This document shows positions 1 to 7,828 of a stretch of 64,000 nt of DNA, piece by piece. Made by a program: the position numbers and the translations under genes. The DNA is from Aliihoeflea sp052435735 (GTDB taxonomy: Bacteria; Pseudomonadota; Alphaproteobacteria; Rhizobiales; Rhizobiaceae): positions 1-64,000 of the forward strand of contig JBQVNB010000017.1 in NCBI GenBank assembly GCA_052435735.1, written 5' to 3'. Each line of letters begins with the position of its first letter. Position 1 is the first letter of the stretch. The notes below the pieces were generated by a model that saw only the letters and a program-made list of their open reading frames with translations, ran no database searches and was not told the DNA's origin.

Positions 1-138
1 GTCGAACGGTTCTTCAACAAACTCAAACACTTCCGCGCCATCGCCACCCGATACGACAAGCGCGACGACAACTTCCTCGCTTCGGTCCAACTCGCATCAA
101 TCCGCATATGGTTGCGGAGTTATGAGTCGGTCACCTAG
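1..138 (+). CDS. IS5-family transposase, C-terminal fragment (partial at window edge)
   Basis: Frame 1 is open from the first base to the TAG at 136-138 and encodes 45 residues containing VERFFNKLKHFRAIATRYDK and then FLASVQLASIRIWLR. This is the conserved C-terminal end of IS5-superfamily (IS427-like) DDE transposases, where the final Glu of the catalytic triad lies in the VERFF stretch. The rest of the element lies outside the window, so it cannot be judged whether the copy is intact. The right terminal inverted repeat should lie within the next few tens of bases, but its partner is not visible, so its end is not called. Confidence 0.8.
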   Translation, partial: VERFFNKLKHFRAIATRYDKRDDNFLASVQLASIRIWLRSYESVT

Positions 139-200
139 TCAGGATCGTGACGCGCGGTCGATTGTCTGCAATTGTCGCGGTTCGCAGGGAGGGCGTCCGA

Positions 201-1016
201 TTGACCAACGACATGACCGAAACGCGCGCGCGTGCCGTGCTGGATGCCATCAGCAGCGCACGGTCAATCGCGACGTTCAGCGGGGGCGATCCCGATTTTA
301 CGCTGCCCGACGCCTATCAGGTTTCGGATGCTGTGATGACGGAGCGAGTGGCGCGCGGCGAGCGCGTCGTCGGCTGGAAGATCGGCTTCACCAACAGCAA
401 TATCTGGGATGAATACGACGTCCATGCGCCGATCTGGGGGCCGATGTACGACCGCACCGTGCGGCAGGTGGCGGCCGGCGGCGAGATCAGCCTTGCGGGG
501 CTTTGCGAACCGCGGATCGAGCCGGAGATCGCGTTTCGGCTGAAAAGCGCGCCGGAGATCGGCATGGACGAGGCGGCGCTGCTCGATTGCATCGATGCGG
601 TGACGCACGGCTTCGAGATCGTGCAGTCGATCTTTCCCAGATGGAAGTTCAAGGCGGCCGATACGGTGGCGGCCTGCGCGTTGCATGGAATGTACCTGCA
701 TGGCGAGCTTGTTTCGGTGGAAGGCGACTGGGCCGGGTGGCTGGAGCAACTGGCAGCGTTCGACATGGAGCTCGCCCGCGATGACGTGGTGGTCGATCGC
801 GGCACGGCGGGCGACGTTCTGGGCGGTCCGCTGTCGGCGCTGCGCAGCATGGTCGACGGGATGGCGATGCGGCCGATGTCGCGGGCGCTGGCAGTGGGCG
901 ACCTGATCACCACCGGAACGGTGACGCGCGCCTTTCCCGTTTCGCCCGGCGAACGCTGGACGAGCCGCCTCGACGGGCTGCCGCTTGCCGGACTGGACGT
1001 TCGTTTTTCCGCTTGA
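201..1016 (+). CDS. 2-keto-4-pentenoate hydratase / fumarylacetoacetate hydrolase-fold enzyme
   Basis: A 271-residue protein of the hydratase/decarboxylase branch of the FAH fold (MhpD-like). Members hydrate 2-hydroxypenta-2,4-dienoate or decarboxylate related oxo-acids with a divalent metal. Family hallmarks seen are VGWKIGFTN near the N-terminus, the acidic metal-site segment EPRIEPEIAF, and a C-terminal GDLITTGTVTRAFPV. I chose the TTG at 201 because a GGGAGGG ribosome site lies about 7 bases upstream; ATG 213 is the alternative, and an in-frame ATG at 147 adds a non-conserved extension. It stands alone directly after the insertion-sequence remnant, with no meta-cleavage pathway genes nearby, so its substrate is unknown. 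Confidence 0.8.
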   Translation: MTNDMTETRARAVLDAISSARSIATFSGGDPDFTLPDAYQVSDAVMTERVARGERVVGWKIGFTNSNIWDEYDVHAPIWGPMYDRTVRQVAAGGEISLAGLCEPRIEPEIAFRLKSAPEIGMDEAALLDCIDAVTHGFEIVQSIFPRWKFKAADTVAACALHGMYLHGELVSVEGDWAGWLEQLAAFDMELARDDVVVDRGTAGDVLGGPLSALRSMVDGMAMRPMSRALAVGDLITTGTVTRAFPVSPGERWTSRLDGLPLAGLDVRFSA

Positions 1017-1074
1017 CGGAACCGCGACGCGGGCATTCCGTTGACTGGCGCACAAATCGCGCTGGAGGGTTCGC

Positions 1075-1977
1075 ATGCGCTGGAGAGGCCGCCGTCAAAG
1101 CACCAACATCTCGGACCGGCGCGGGCAGGGCCCGGCACGCATGCCCGGCGGGTTCGGGCGCGGCGGGCCGCGCATTCCGATCCCGATCGGGCGCGCAGGC
1201 GCGGGCGGCATGTCCGGCATCGTCATCCTCGTCGTGGTCTTCCTTGTCCTCTCCTTCCTCGGGATCAACCCGATGGACATGATGGGCGGTGGCGGCTCGG
1301 CGCCGCCTTCCGGGCAGGTGACGCGCCAGCAGCCGGGCAATGACGAGCAGGCGCAATTCGTCGGCGTGGTACTGGCAGAGACCGAGGACGTCTGGAACGG
1401 CATCTTCCAGACCGAGGGTGAGACCTATCAGGAGCCGACGCTGGTCATGTTCGACGGCGCGGTGGATTCGGCCTGCGGTCAGGCCTCCTCGGCGGTCGGC
1501 CCGTTCTACTGCCCGAACGACAACCAGGTCTATATCGACCTGACCTTCTTCGACGAGCTCGCCAGCCGCTTCGGCGCTTCGGGTGACTTCGCGCAGGCCT
1601 ATGTCATCGCGCACGAAGTGGGCCATCACGTCCAGAACCTGACCGGCGTGCTGCCGCGCTTCCATCAGCAGCGCCAGCAGATGGGGCAGGCCGAGGCGAA
1701 CGAGATGTCGGTGCGCGTCGAGTTGCAGGCCGACTGCTACGCCGGCGTGTGGGCGCATTTCACCGAGCAGAAGGGCCTGCTCGAGACCGGCGACATCGAC
1801 GAGGCGCTGAATGCCGCCAACCAGATCGGCGACGACACGATCCAGCGCCGCACGCAGGGACAGGTCGTGCCCGACAGCTTCACACATGGCTCTTCCGAGC
1901 AGCGCCAGACATGGTTTATGCGCGGCTACGACAGCGGGCGCTGGCAGGAGTGCGACACGTTCAGCGGTAATATCTAG
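1075..1977 (+). CDS. ypfJ: Neutral zinc metallopeptidase, YpfJ family
   Basis: This 300-residue protein matches the YpfJ/KPN_02809-type putative neutral zinc metallopeptidases in length and architecture. It has an Arg/Gly-rich N-terminus, one membrane segment at about residues 47-63, a Gly-rich linker, and a C-terminal peptidase domain with the zinc motif HEVGH at residues 180-184. Conserved downstream segments include ELQADCYAGVWAH and SFTHGSSEQR. The N-terminus probably stays inside with the catalytic domain in the periplasm. No natural substrate is known for the family. It is monocistronic between the hydratase and a secreted protein. Confidence 0.88.
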   Translation: MRWRGRRQSTNISDRRGQGPARMPGGFGRGGPRIPIPIGRAGAGGMSGIVILVVVFLVLSFLGINPMDMMGGGGSAPPSGQVTRQQPGNDEQAQFVGVVLAETEDVWNGIFQTEGETYQEPTLVMFDGAVDSACGQASSAVGPFYCPNDNQVYIDLTFFDELASRFGASGDFAQAYVIAHEVGHHVQNLTGVLPRFHQQRQQMGQAEANEMSVRVELQADCYAGVWAHFTEQKGLLETGDIDEALNAANQIGDDTIQRRTQGQVVPDSFTHGSSEQRQTWFMRGYDSGRWQECDTFSGNI

Positions 1978-2076
1978 ACCATCCGGGGTTGTGCACCTCG
2001 AATGCTGCCTCTGGTAGAATGCCGTGCCCGGCCGGCGGGCCGTCGGGGCCTTGCCCCGGGCTACAGGAGGACAGCC

Positions 2077-2616
2077 ATGAACAGGCTTCTGACCGTGGCC
2101 GTGCTGTGCGCGGCAGGCGGCGCCCTGGCCTTCCCGGCCGCTGCAGACGATGCCGAACTCATCACGAGCGCCGAAGCGGCAGCACCCGCAGCGGTTTCGA
2201 GCGGGGCGGCGATCTATGCCATGGACGACAAGGGCGAGATGCGCACCTTGCGCGAAGGGACGAACGGCTTCTGGTGCATGCCGGACAATCCGGCCTCGCC
2301 GGGGCCGGACCCCATGTGCGGCGATGCGAACTCGATGGAATGGGCGATGGCCTGGATCGGCAAGACGGAGCCGCCGCAAGGCAAGGTGGGCTTCATGTAC
2401 ATGCTTGCCGGCGGCAGCGACGGCAGCAACACCGACCCCTACGCGCAGGGTCCCGAAGAAGGCAACAACTGGATCGAGACAGGCCCGCACGTCATGATCG
2501 TCAATGCGATGGACATGATGGAGGGCTATCCGGACACGCCCGAGCCCGACACCACGCAGCCTTATGTGATGTGGGCGGGCACGCCCTATGCGCATCTGAT
2601 GATCCCGATCGAGTGA
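2077..2616 (+). CDS. Secreted protein of unknown function
   Basis: A 179-residue protein preceded by a strong AGGAGG at 2065-2070. The first 24 residues form a Sec signal peptide, with a hydrophobic stretch LLTVAVLCAAGGALAF and cleavage expected after AAA. The mature part is acidic and Met-rich, with conserved-looking segments GFWCMPDNP, GKVGFMYMLAGGSD, NNWIETGPHVMIVNA and PYVMWAGTPYAHLMIPI. Similar uncharacterised periplasmic proteins occur in alphaproteobacteria, but I do not recognise a named domain with certainty. The two cysteines around residues 68-83 could form a disulfide. Confidence 0.8.
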   Translation: MNRLLTVAVLCAAGGALAFPAAADDAELITSAEAAAPAAVSSGAAIYAMDDKGEMRTLREGTNGFWCMPDNPASPGPDPMCGDANSMEWAMAWIGKTEPPQGKVGFMYMLAGGSDGSNTDPYAQGPEEGNNWIETGPHVMIVNAMDMMEGYPDTPEPDTTQPYVMWAGTPYAHLMIPIE

Positions 2617-2661
2617 CCGGGCGGGCATACCGCGCGTGGTGACGCCCCGCGCGGGCGGGGC

Positions 2662-3861
2662 TCATTCGGCCAGAGCGGGCTCGCCCTTGCGCTCGCGGAT
2701 GAGGTTCACGAAGCGGCGGAAGAGGTAGTGCGAATCCTGCGGGCCGGGGGAGGCTTCCGGGTGATGCTGGACGGAGAAGACCGGCTTGCCCGTCAGTGCG
2801 ATGCCGCAGTTCGAGCCGTCGAAGAGCGAAACGTGGGTCTCCTCAACGCCTTGCGGCAGGGACTTCGAATCCACCGCGAAGCCGTGGTTCATCGACACGA
2901 TCTCGACCTTGCCGGTGGTGTGGTCCTTGACCGGGTGGTTCGCGCCGTGATGGCCCTGGTGCATCTTTTCGGTCTTGGCGCCGACGGCGAGCGCCAGCAT
3001 CTGGTGGCCGAGGCAGATGCCGAAGACCGGCAGGTCGGCGGCGATCAAATCCTTGATGACCGGGACGGCATATTTGCCGGTCGCGGCCGGGTCGCCGGGG
3101 CCGTTCGACAGGAAGACGCCGTCGGGCTGCATGGCGAGTATCGTCTGCGCGTCGGTGGTGGCGGGAACGATGGTGACCTTGGCGCCGAGCCCGGCCATCA
3201 GGCGCAGGATGTTGCGCTTGACGCCGTAGTCGATGGCGACGATGTGCATCGCCGGCTCGCCTTGCGCACCGTGGCCCTCGTTCCAGACCCAGGGGGTTTC
3301 GGACCAGACCGAGGACTGGCCGGACGAGACGTCCTTGGCCAGATCGAGGTCGAGAAGGCCCGACCAGGAAGCGGCCTTGGCCTTCAGCGCATCGAGGTCG
3401 AAATTGCGGGACGGGTCGTGCGCGATGACGGCGTTCTGCGCGCCGCGCTCGCGGATGAGGGCGGTCAGGGCACGCGTGTCGAGGCCGGAGATCGCGACGA
3501 TGCCGCGCTTTGCCAGCCATTCGTTCAGGTGGCCCGCGGAGCGGTAGTTGGACGGCGCCGTGATGTCGGCCTTGAAGATCGCGCCGACAGCGCCGTGACG
3601 GCCGGCGGGCGTCAAATCCTCGATATCGTCGTCATTGGCGCCGATATTGCCGATATGCGGGAAGGTGAATGTGACGATCTGGCCGACATAGGACGGGTCG
3701 GTCAGGATTTCCTGGTAGCCGGTGAGGGCGGTGTTGAAGACGACTTCGGCGACGCGCTCGCCGGTGGCGCCAGCGCCCTTGCCCTCGATGACCGTTCCAT
3801 CGGCCAGCACCAGGACGGCGGTGGGCTTCTCGATGCTCCAGGGGGCGGTTCCAGCGGCCAT
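2662..3861 (-). CDS. carA: Carbamoyl-phosphate synthase small (glutaminase) subunit
   Basis: CarA hydrolyses glutamine and channels ammonia to CarB for carbamoyl phosphate, feeding arginine and pyrimidine synthesis in the cytoplasm. The 399-residue protein has the N-terminal CPSase small-chain domain (VIEGKGAGATGE through FNTALTGYQEILTDPSY) and a C-terminal class I glutamine amidotransferase. That domain carries the nucleophile segment FGICLGHQML near residue 285 and the His-Glu end SVQHHPEASPGP. The start at 3861 (MAAGTAPW) has a GGAG ribosome site; the longer frame upstream is not conserved. It is transcribed divergently from the YqeY gene. carB is not in the window. Confidence 0.97.
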   Translation of the reverse strand: MAAGTAPWSIEKPTAVLVLADGTVIEGKGAGATGERVAEVVFNTALTGYQEILTDPSYVGQIVTFTFPHIGNIGANDDDIEDLTPAGRHGAVGAIFKADITAPSNYRSAGHLNEWLAKRGIVAISGLDTRALTALIRERGAQNAVIAHDPSRNFDLDALKAKAASWSGLLDLDLAKDVSSGQSSVWSETPWVWNEGHGAQGEPAMHIVAIDYGVKRNILRLMAGLGAKVTIVPATTDAQTILAMQPDGVFLSNGPGDPAATGKYAVPVIKDLIAADLPVFGICLGHQMLALAVGAKTEKMHQGHHGANHPVKDHTTGKVEIVSMNHGFAVDSKSLPQGVEETHVSLFDGSNCGIALTGKPVFSVQHHPEASPGPQDSHYLFRRFVNLIRERKGEPALAE

Positions 3862-4157
3862 GCTTTTCTCCAGTCGACGTCGCGCGGGCAGTCCTTGCCC
3901 TTGAAATGAGGCGCGTTCCGGGCCATATGGCGCAACGAAACGCACGGGTCGTGCCCCATTTGGGAACACCCCGTGCAAGACTCAAGTCGGTCCATGCAGG
4001 TGGCGGACAATAGGTGAAGGCGAAAGCCGGGTCAATTGCCGGAAACTGCGGTTCGAACTTATACGAATCAATCAAATCAACGCGTTAGAGACGGGGACTG
4101 ATTGCCTCGGCAATCGGCGGGCGCTATGGTCCGCTTCCCGACAGGAGAGATGAAGCC

Positions 4158-4607
4158 ATGCGCGACAAGATCGCCCAGGCGCTGAAAGCGGCCCTCAAGA
4201 GCCAGGACAAGCGGCGCACATCGACGCTGCGGCTGATCCAGGCGGCCATCACCGATCGCGACATCGCCAATCGCGGGCAGGGCAAGGACGCCGTCAGCGA
4301 CGAGGAAATCACGCAGATCCTGGCCAAGATGGTCAAGCAGCGCGAGGAATCCGCGCGCGCCTTCGAAGAGGGCAACCGGCTGGAACTGGCCGAGCAGGAG
4401 CGCCAGGAAATCGAGATCATCCGCGATTTCCTGCCGAAGCAGCTCGGCGAGGAAGACACGCGCCAGGCCTGCGCGCAGGTCATCTCCGAAGTCGGAGCCG
4501 ACGGACTGCGCGACATGGGCAAGTGCATGAACGCGCTGAAGGAGAAGTTCCCCGGCCAGATGGACTTCTCCAAGGCCAGCGGCATGGTCAAGACGATGCT
4601 GAAATAG
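4158..4607 (+). CDS. GatB/YqeY domain protein
   Basis: A 149-residue YqeY protein of the usual family length. It begins MRDKIAQALKAALKSQDKRR and contains RTSTLRLIQAAI, the EEITQILAKMVKQREES helix, FLPKQL and the C-terminal AMVK-like helix. The fold is related to the tail domain of GatB and is thought to bind tRNA or act near amidotransferases, but no reaction is proven. A GGAGAG ribosome site sits about 7 bases upstream. The divergent pairing with carA is a common alphaproteobacterial arrangement. A strong terminator follows at 4626-4657. Confidence 0.93.
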   Translation: MRDKIAQALKAALKSQDKRRTSTLRLIQAAITDRDIANRGQGKDAVSDEEITQILAKMVKQREESARAFEEGNRLELAEQERQEIEIIRDFLPKQLGEEDTRQACAQVISEVGADGLRDMGKCMNALKEKFPGQMDFSKASGMVKTMLK

Positions 4608-4625
4608 CGGTCGCCACGCGGCCTG

Positions 4626-4657
4626 GCGCGTCGCCTTCGGGTGGCGCGCTTTTTTTT
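4626..4657 (+). terminator. Rho-independent terminator after the YqeY gene
   Basis: A 10-bp stem (4626-4635 with 4640-4649, two G-T wobbles) closed by a TTCG tetraloop and followed by eight T residues. It lies 19 bases after the YqeY stop codon. Confidence 0.92.
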
Positions 4658-4754
4658 GCCTGAACGCGACTTTCACCCATTTGGGTGATGCAACCTGCGG
4701 AAGAACCCGGCACATTTCGTGAGGGTTCGAAGCATTCGCTTTTCTCGAATTCTC

Positions 4755-4848
4755 CCCGAACGTACCGCCATATGCGATTTTGGGAGGGTAAGACGGGCCT
4801 TCTGACCTCTACGGGAGTCGTCTAGGCCCCTAGCGACTCCCGTTTTTT
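4755..4848 (+). ncRNA. Candidate small RNA ending in a strong terminator
   Basis: The stretch between the YqeY terminator and the next gene has no supported reading frame, yet ends in a second, independent intrinsic terminator. That terminator has a perfect 9-bp stem CGGGAGTCG/CGACTCCCG at 4812-4820 and 4834-4842, then TTTTTT. An orphan terminator about 185 bases after another one implies a separate short transcript. The upstream boundary and promoter are not defined by sequence and 4755 is only a guess. I could not assign it to a named alphaproteobacterial RNA family. Confidence 0.4.
4812..4848 (+). terminator. Orphan rho-independent terminator
   Basis: Perfect 9-bp inverted repeat at 4812-4820 / 4834-4842 with a 13-base loop, followed by six T residues. 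It points rightward toward the end of the minus-strand lipoprotein gene, so it serves a plus-strand transcript. Confidence 0.85.
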
Positions 4849-4888
4849 CGCCACAACCTAAGAATCGCGTCAAGGTTGCATGCCGGCC

Positions 4889-5071
4889 TTACCGGACGAT
4901 GACGCGGCCCGACGTCGTCCCGACATAAGGCCCGGACGCGCCGATGCCGGCCGAGGCGGCGCTGCCTCGCGCGTCAACGCGCCCGTCGGTGACGGTGGCC
5001 GTGCCGGCGCCGCCGAAGACCGCGCAGCCGGGCAGGGCGATGAGGGCGATTGCGAGGGCGAGCCTAGCCAA
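4889..5071 (-). CDS. Small predicted lipoprotein
   Basis: A 60-residue protein whose first 16 residues (LALAIALIALPGC) form a lipoprotein signal peptide with lipobox LPGC. The mature part is only about 45 residues, rich in Gly, Ser and Ala. It starts with TTG at 5071 in the sequence TTGGCTAG, overlapping the stop codon of the upstream HlyU-like gene (5064-5066), so translation is probably coupled. The function is unknown. The reading frame is short, but the lipobox and the overlap support it. Confidence 0.65.
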   Translation of the reverse strand: MARLALAIALIALPGCAVFGGAGTATVTDGRVDARGSAASAGIGASGPYVGTTSGRVIVR

Positions 5072-5342
5072 AGATCCGCTCCCCCTGTTCGTCGATCACT
5101 TGGCGGGCCTTGCGGATGGTGGTCTCGGTCGCGTCGTCGAGCGAGGGGAAGCGGTCGGCGCGGATGAGCTTGTGCTCCTTCAGCGTGCCGTCGATCTCCT
5201 TCGAGATGACGCCGCAGGTCTGGTATTGGCCGCCCTCCTGGAAAGGGGTCGGGCGGATGGTGAAGCCCTTGTAGTCCTGGGGCTCGGCCGCAGGAGCCGT
5301 GGCAGCGGCGCCGCCACCGAACAGCTTCTTGAAGAACGACAT
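5064..5342 (-). CDS. HlyU-family protein
   Basis: A 92-residue protein: a short N-terminal helix MSFFKKLFGGG, an Ala/Pro linker, then the conserved domain from YKGFTIRPTPFQEGGQYQTC through FPSLDDATETTIRKARQVIDEQGERIF, which matches the HlyU domain family. The family name comes from a Vibrio regulator of haemolysin, but most alphaproteobacterial members are uncharacterised and this one lacks an obvious DNA-binding helix. The start at 5342 has a GAGGAGAG ribosome site. It overlaps the downstream lipoprotein gene and probably forms a two-gene operon with it. Confidence 0.8.
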   Translation of the reverse strand: MSFFKKLFGGGAAATAPAAEPQDYKGFTIRPTPFQEGGQYQTCGVISKEIDGTLKEHKLIRADRFPSLDDATETTIRKARQVIDEQGERIFG

Positions 5343-5398
5343 TTTTCTCTCCTCGATTCGTGTCCAGCTTACAGGCGGGATCGGCAAAAATCCGGCGC

Positions 5399-5827
5399 TT
5401 ATCGAGGCTCGTATCGCAAAACGCCAGCGACACCATCCGTGCCCCACGGGCGGTCATTGGGATGGGTCTGGCCGTCATTGACGACGACCGTGTCGAAATC
5501 GAATGGGCTGAGCCCGTCGATGCAGGCGACGTTGATGCCGTATTCGGTCGGGTTCGAGCGGCGGCGGTGATGGGTGTAGATGCCGCAGACGGAGCAGAAC
5601 CAGTGCTCGGCGACCATCGTGTTGAACTGGTAGAGGGTCAAGAGCTCGGCGCCCTTAACGATATCGAAATCGTCCACCCGCGCGGAGACGGCGATCGCAC
5701 CGCGCTTTGCACAGAGCGAACAGGTGCAGCGTCGCGCAGTGTTCAAACCGTCGACGAGCCTGACCTTGAAGCGGACGCCACCGCAGTGGCATCCGCCCGT
5801 CACGTCGTCATATGCGCTTTGGTCCAT
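5399..5827 (-). CDS. GFA (glutathione-dependent formaldehyde-activating-like) family protein
   Basis: A 142-residue zinc-binding protein of the GFA/CENP-V fold. It has the cysteine pattern GGCHCGGVRF, RRCTCSLCAKRGA and WFCSVCGIYTHH, which supplies the two zinc sites of the family. Some members were linked to S-hydroxymethylglutathione formation, but for most the substrate is unknown. The start at 5827 (MDQSAYDD) follows an AAGGGGAG ribosome site. It lies between the HlyU-like gene and a GYD-domain gene on the same strand. Confidence 0.88.
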   Translation of the reverse strand: MDQSAYDDVTGGCHCGGVRFKVRLVDGLNTARRCTCSLCAKRGAIAVSARVDDFDIVKGAELLTLYQFNTMVAEHWFCSVCGIYTHHRRRSNPTEYGINVACIDGLSPFDFDTVVVNDGQTHPNDRPWGTDGVAGVLRYEPR

Positions 5828-5880
5828 CCCGGCTCCCCTTGTCGCGCACAAGGTGGACCGGCGTGGCGCGTGTCGCAACC

Positions 5881-6171
5881 CTAGAGCTTGGCGATGATCT
5901 CGCGGTAGGCGGCCTCGGGGAACGCCTTCAGCGTGCGCGTCCTGACATTGCCGCCCTTGGCGAGCTTCAGCGCAAAGCGGGCCGCAACCGCATCGTCGGG
6001 CGCTTCGCAGATGGCGACGAGGTCGTGCTCGCCCATCGTCATCCAGATGTCACGAAACGTGCCGCCCATATCGGCCAGCAGCTTGCGGGCCGCGTCGAGG
6101 CGCTTGGGCGAATCACTGACATTGCGGATGCCTTCATCCGTCCAGTTCACGAGAACGATATAGGTCGTCAT
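5881..6171 (-). CDS. GYD domain protein
   Basis: A 96-residue protein of the GYD family, a ferredoxin-like alpha/beta fold of about 95 residues. Visible hallmarks are MTTYIVLVNWTDEGIRNV at the start, GGTFRDIWMTMGEHDLVAICEAPDD in the middle, and GNVRTRTLKAFPEAAYREII at the end. No reaction is established for the family. A GGGAGG ribosome site precedes the ATG. It is on the same strand as the GFA gene 50 bases downstream. Confidence 0.88.
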   Translation of the reverse strand: MTTYIVLVNWTDEGIRNVSDSPKRLDAARKLLADMGGTFRDIWMTMGEHDLVAICEAPDDAVAARFALKLAKGGNVRTRTLKAFPEAAYREIIAKL

Positions 6172-6282
6172 GCTGCACCTCCCGCGGGCCGCCGGAGCGT
6201 CGAGCGGGCTCGGCGGGCCGCTCTAGAGTTCGATCCGCCGATTATGCGCCTGTTGCAACCGGGGCGCGATCCATCGAACAGC

Positions 6283-6705
6283 CTACGGCATCGCTTCGGG
6301 CGCGTACTGCGCGGCGAATTCGGCGCTGGGCGGAATCGGCTTGATGATGTCGATCAGGACGCCGTTCGGATCGGCGGTGATGAAATGGCGCTGACCGAAG
6401 GCTTCGTCGCGAATGGCGAGATGGATCGGCAGGTTCGCCTGCTGCACGCGCGCATATTCTGCATCGACGTCCTTGACCTCGAAATTGAGGATCAGGCCGG
6501 AAACGCGGCCTCTGCCGATTGCGGGGATCGTCTCGTGCGATCCGTCGAGGATCGCGAGATTGACCCGACGGTGCTCGCTGGAGGTGAGATGCACGTACCA
6601 GTCGCTTTCGAAAACCGGCTTGAAGCGGAAGTGCGCGATGTAGAAGGCGGCCGATCCGGCGACATCGTCGGTCATGATCACGGGGTAATAACTAGTGGAT
6701 TTCAT
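6283..6705 (-). CDS. VOC (glyoxalase/bleomycin-resistance fold) family protein
   Basis: A 140-residue single-domain vicinal-oxygen-chelate protein. It begins SYYPVIMTDDVAGSAAFYIAHFRF and ends HFITADPNGVLIDIIKP, the paired beta-alpha-beta modules of the fold. Members are metal-dependent dioxygenases, isomerases, or binding proteins that sequester antibiotics; the substrate cannot be read here. The start at 6705 has a GAGAGGAG ribosome site. It is transcribed away from a TetR regulator at 6774, with two palindromic operators in between, so it is very likely the regulator's target. Confidence 0.87.
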   Translation of the reverse strand: MKSTSYYPVIMTDDVAGSAAFYIAHFRFKPVFESDWYVHLTSSEHRRVNLAILDGSHETIPAIGRGRVSGLILNFEVKDVDAEYARVQQANLPIHLAIRDEAFGQRHFITADPNGVLIDIIKPIPPSAEFAAQYAPEAMP

Positions 6706-6728
6706 GGCTTTCACTCCTCTCTGGAAAA

Positions 6729-6745
6729 ACATACAATCTGCATGT
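6729..6745. promoter_or_regulatory. TetR-type operator 1 (imperfect palindrome)
   Basis: ACATACA-ATC-TGCATGT: a 7-bp inverted repeat with one mismatch around a 3-bp spacer. It is almost identical to the second site 28 bp away. It lies 24 bp upstream of the VOC gene's start. Confidence 0.75.
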
Positions 6746-6756
6746 CAATTGAATTA

Positions 6757-6773
6757 ACATACAGGCTGTATGT
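6757..6773. promoter_or_regulatory. TetR-type operator 2 (perfect palindrome)
   Basis: ACATACA-GGC-TGTATGT: a perfect 7-bp inverted repeat that ends on the base before the regulator's ATG. Binding here would block both transcription and any leader of the tetR gene. Confidence 0.8.
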
Positions 6774-7364
6774 ATGCAAGAGAAAGCTGCACGTCGCTCC
6801 AATCAGGCGCGGACCGAGGCAACCCGGGCCGCGCTCCTGGAGGCGGCCCGGGCGCTGTTTGTCGAAAAGACCTTTTCCGAAACCGGCACGCCGGAGATTG
6901 TCGAACGGGCAGGGGTGACGCGTGGTGCGCTCTATCATCATTTTGCCGACAAGCAGGCGCTGTTCCGGGCGGTCGTCGAGGTGGAGGCCGAGGCGGTTGC
7001 ACGCGCGATAGACGCCGCGACACCGGAGGATTTGTCAGCCAGCGACGCCCTGTTTCATGGTGGCGAGGCATTCATGGCGGCGATGGCGCAACCGGGCCGC
7101 ACGCGGCTCCTGCTGCTTGACGGGCCGGCCGTGCTCGGTCGCCGGGCAATGGACGAAATCGATGCCCGCCATGGCGGTCGGACCTTGCGCGAAGGTCTGG
7201 CCATCGCGATGCGACAGGGCGCCATCCGCCGCGTGCCGCTGGATGCACTTGCGGCGCTTTTGTCGGCGGTGTTCGACCGTGCGGCGCTGGAAATCGCGGA
7301 AGGCGCCTCCACCGCAGACCAGCGGACTGCGATACAGGCCCTGCTCGCGGGCCTGAAGCGCTAA
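6774..7364 (+). CDS. TetR/AcrR family transcriptional regulator
   Basis: A 196-residue repressor. The N-terminal helix-turn-helix domain runs over residues 10-60 (ARTEATRAALLEAARALFVEKTFSETGTPEIVERAGVTRGALYHHF), with the family signature LYHHFADK at the recognition-helix end. The C-terminal ligand domain resembles the TetR_C regulators that follow this type. ATG 6774 directly follows a perfect palindrome and has no ribosome site, so the mRNA may be leaderless or start inside the operator. Divergence from the VOC gene with two operators between them implies autoregulation and control of that gene. Confidence 0.93.
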   Translation: MQEKAARRSNQARTEATRAALLEAARALFVEKTFSETGTPEIVERAGVTRGALYHHFADKQALFRAVVEVEAEAVARAIDAATPEDLSASDALFHGGEAFMAAMAQPGRTRLLLLDGPAVLGRRAMDEIDARHGGRTLREGLAIAMRQGAIRRVPLDALAALLSAVFDRAALEIAEGASTADQRTAIQALLAGLKR

Positions 7365-7567
7365 CCTGCTTGCTCCCGGCCTTAATTGCGGCCAGTTTGC
7401 GGCATAGTCCTAATGGCTGCTAATGGAAACTTCCACCTGCCGGCAAGATGCCGTCGGGCGACGAGGCTTCCATCCATTTTCGACCGGACAGATATTTCCA
7501 AAGGAGCGCCGCGGTAACGTTGGCCCTCCCGTTGCCGATATCGGGTCTGGTGGAAGGACCCGTAATC

Positions 7568-7828
7568 GTGACCACTCGGACCAGATCGTCCACGACGCGC
7601 TTTGCCGCGCCGTTCACATTGGCCGGCATCGACCAGACCTTGCCGGCGGGCGAATATCGCATCGATCACGACGAGGAAGCGATCGACGGCCTGTCGTGGA
7701 TCGCCTACCGCTCCGTTGCCACCTACATCCATCTGCCGTCGATAGAACGGGCATCCCGCCCCACCCAAATCGTGGAGATCGCCTCGGGCGATCTGGAAGC
7801 CGCGATCGCGAAGGATAGCGAGACATAA
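7568..7828 (+). CDS. Conserved hypothetical protein (first gene of a three-gene overlapping operon)
   Basis: An 86-residue protein with no domain I can name. It has a short basic, Thr-rich start (VTTRTRSSTTRF), then FTLAGIDQTLPAGEYRIDHDEEAIDGLSWIAYRSVATYIHLP. I chose GTG 7568 because GGAAGGA lies about 9 bases upstream; an ATG at 7448 would add 40 residues with no protein-like character. Its stop codon overlaps the start of the next gene (TAATG), so the two are translationally coupled. The PAGEY...W..YRR-like pattern suggests a small beta-rich cytoplasmic protein. Confidence 0.7.
   Translation: MTTRTRSSTTRFAAPFTLAGIDQTLPAGEYRIDHDEEAIDGLSWIAYRSVATYIHLPSIERASRPTQIVEIASGDLEAAIAKDSET

Noticed and set aside
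907..2628. 573-codon minus-strand frame opposite the metallopeptidase and secreted protein
   Set aside because: His/Arg/Ala-rich without domains, and it spans two real plus-strand genes with good ribosome sites.
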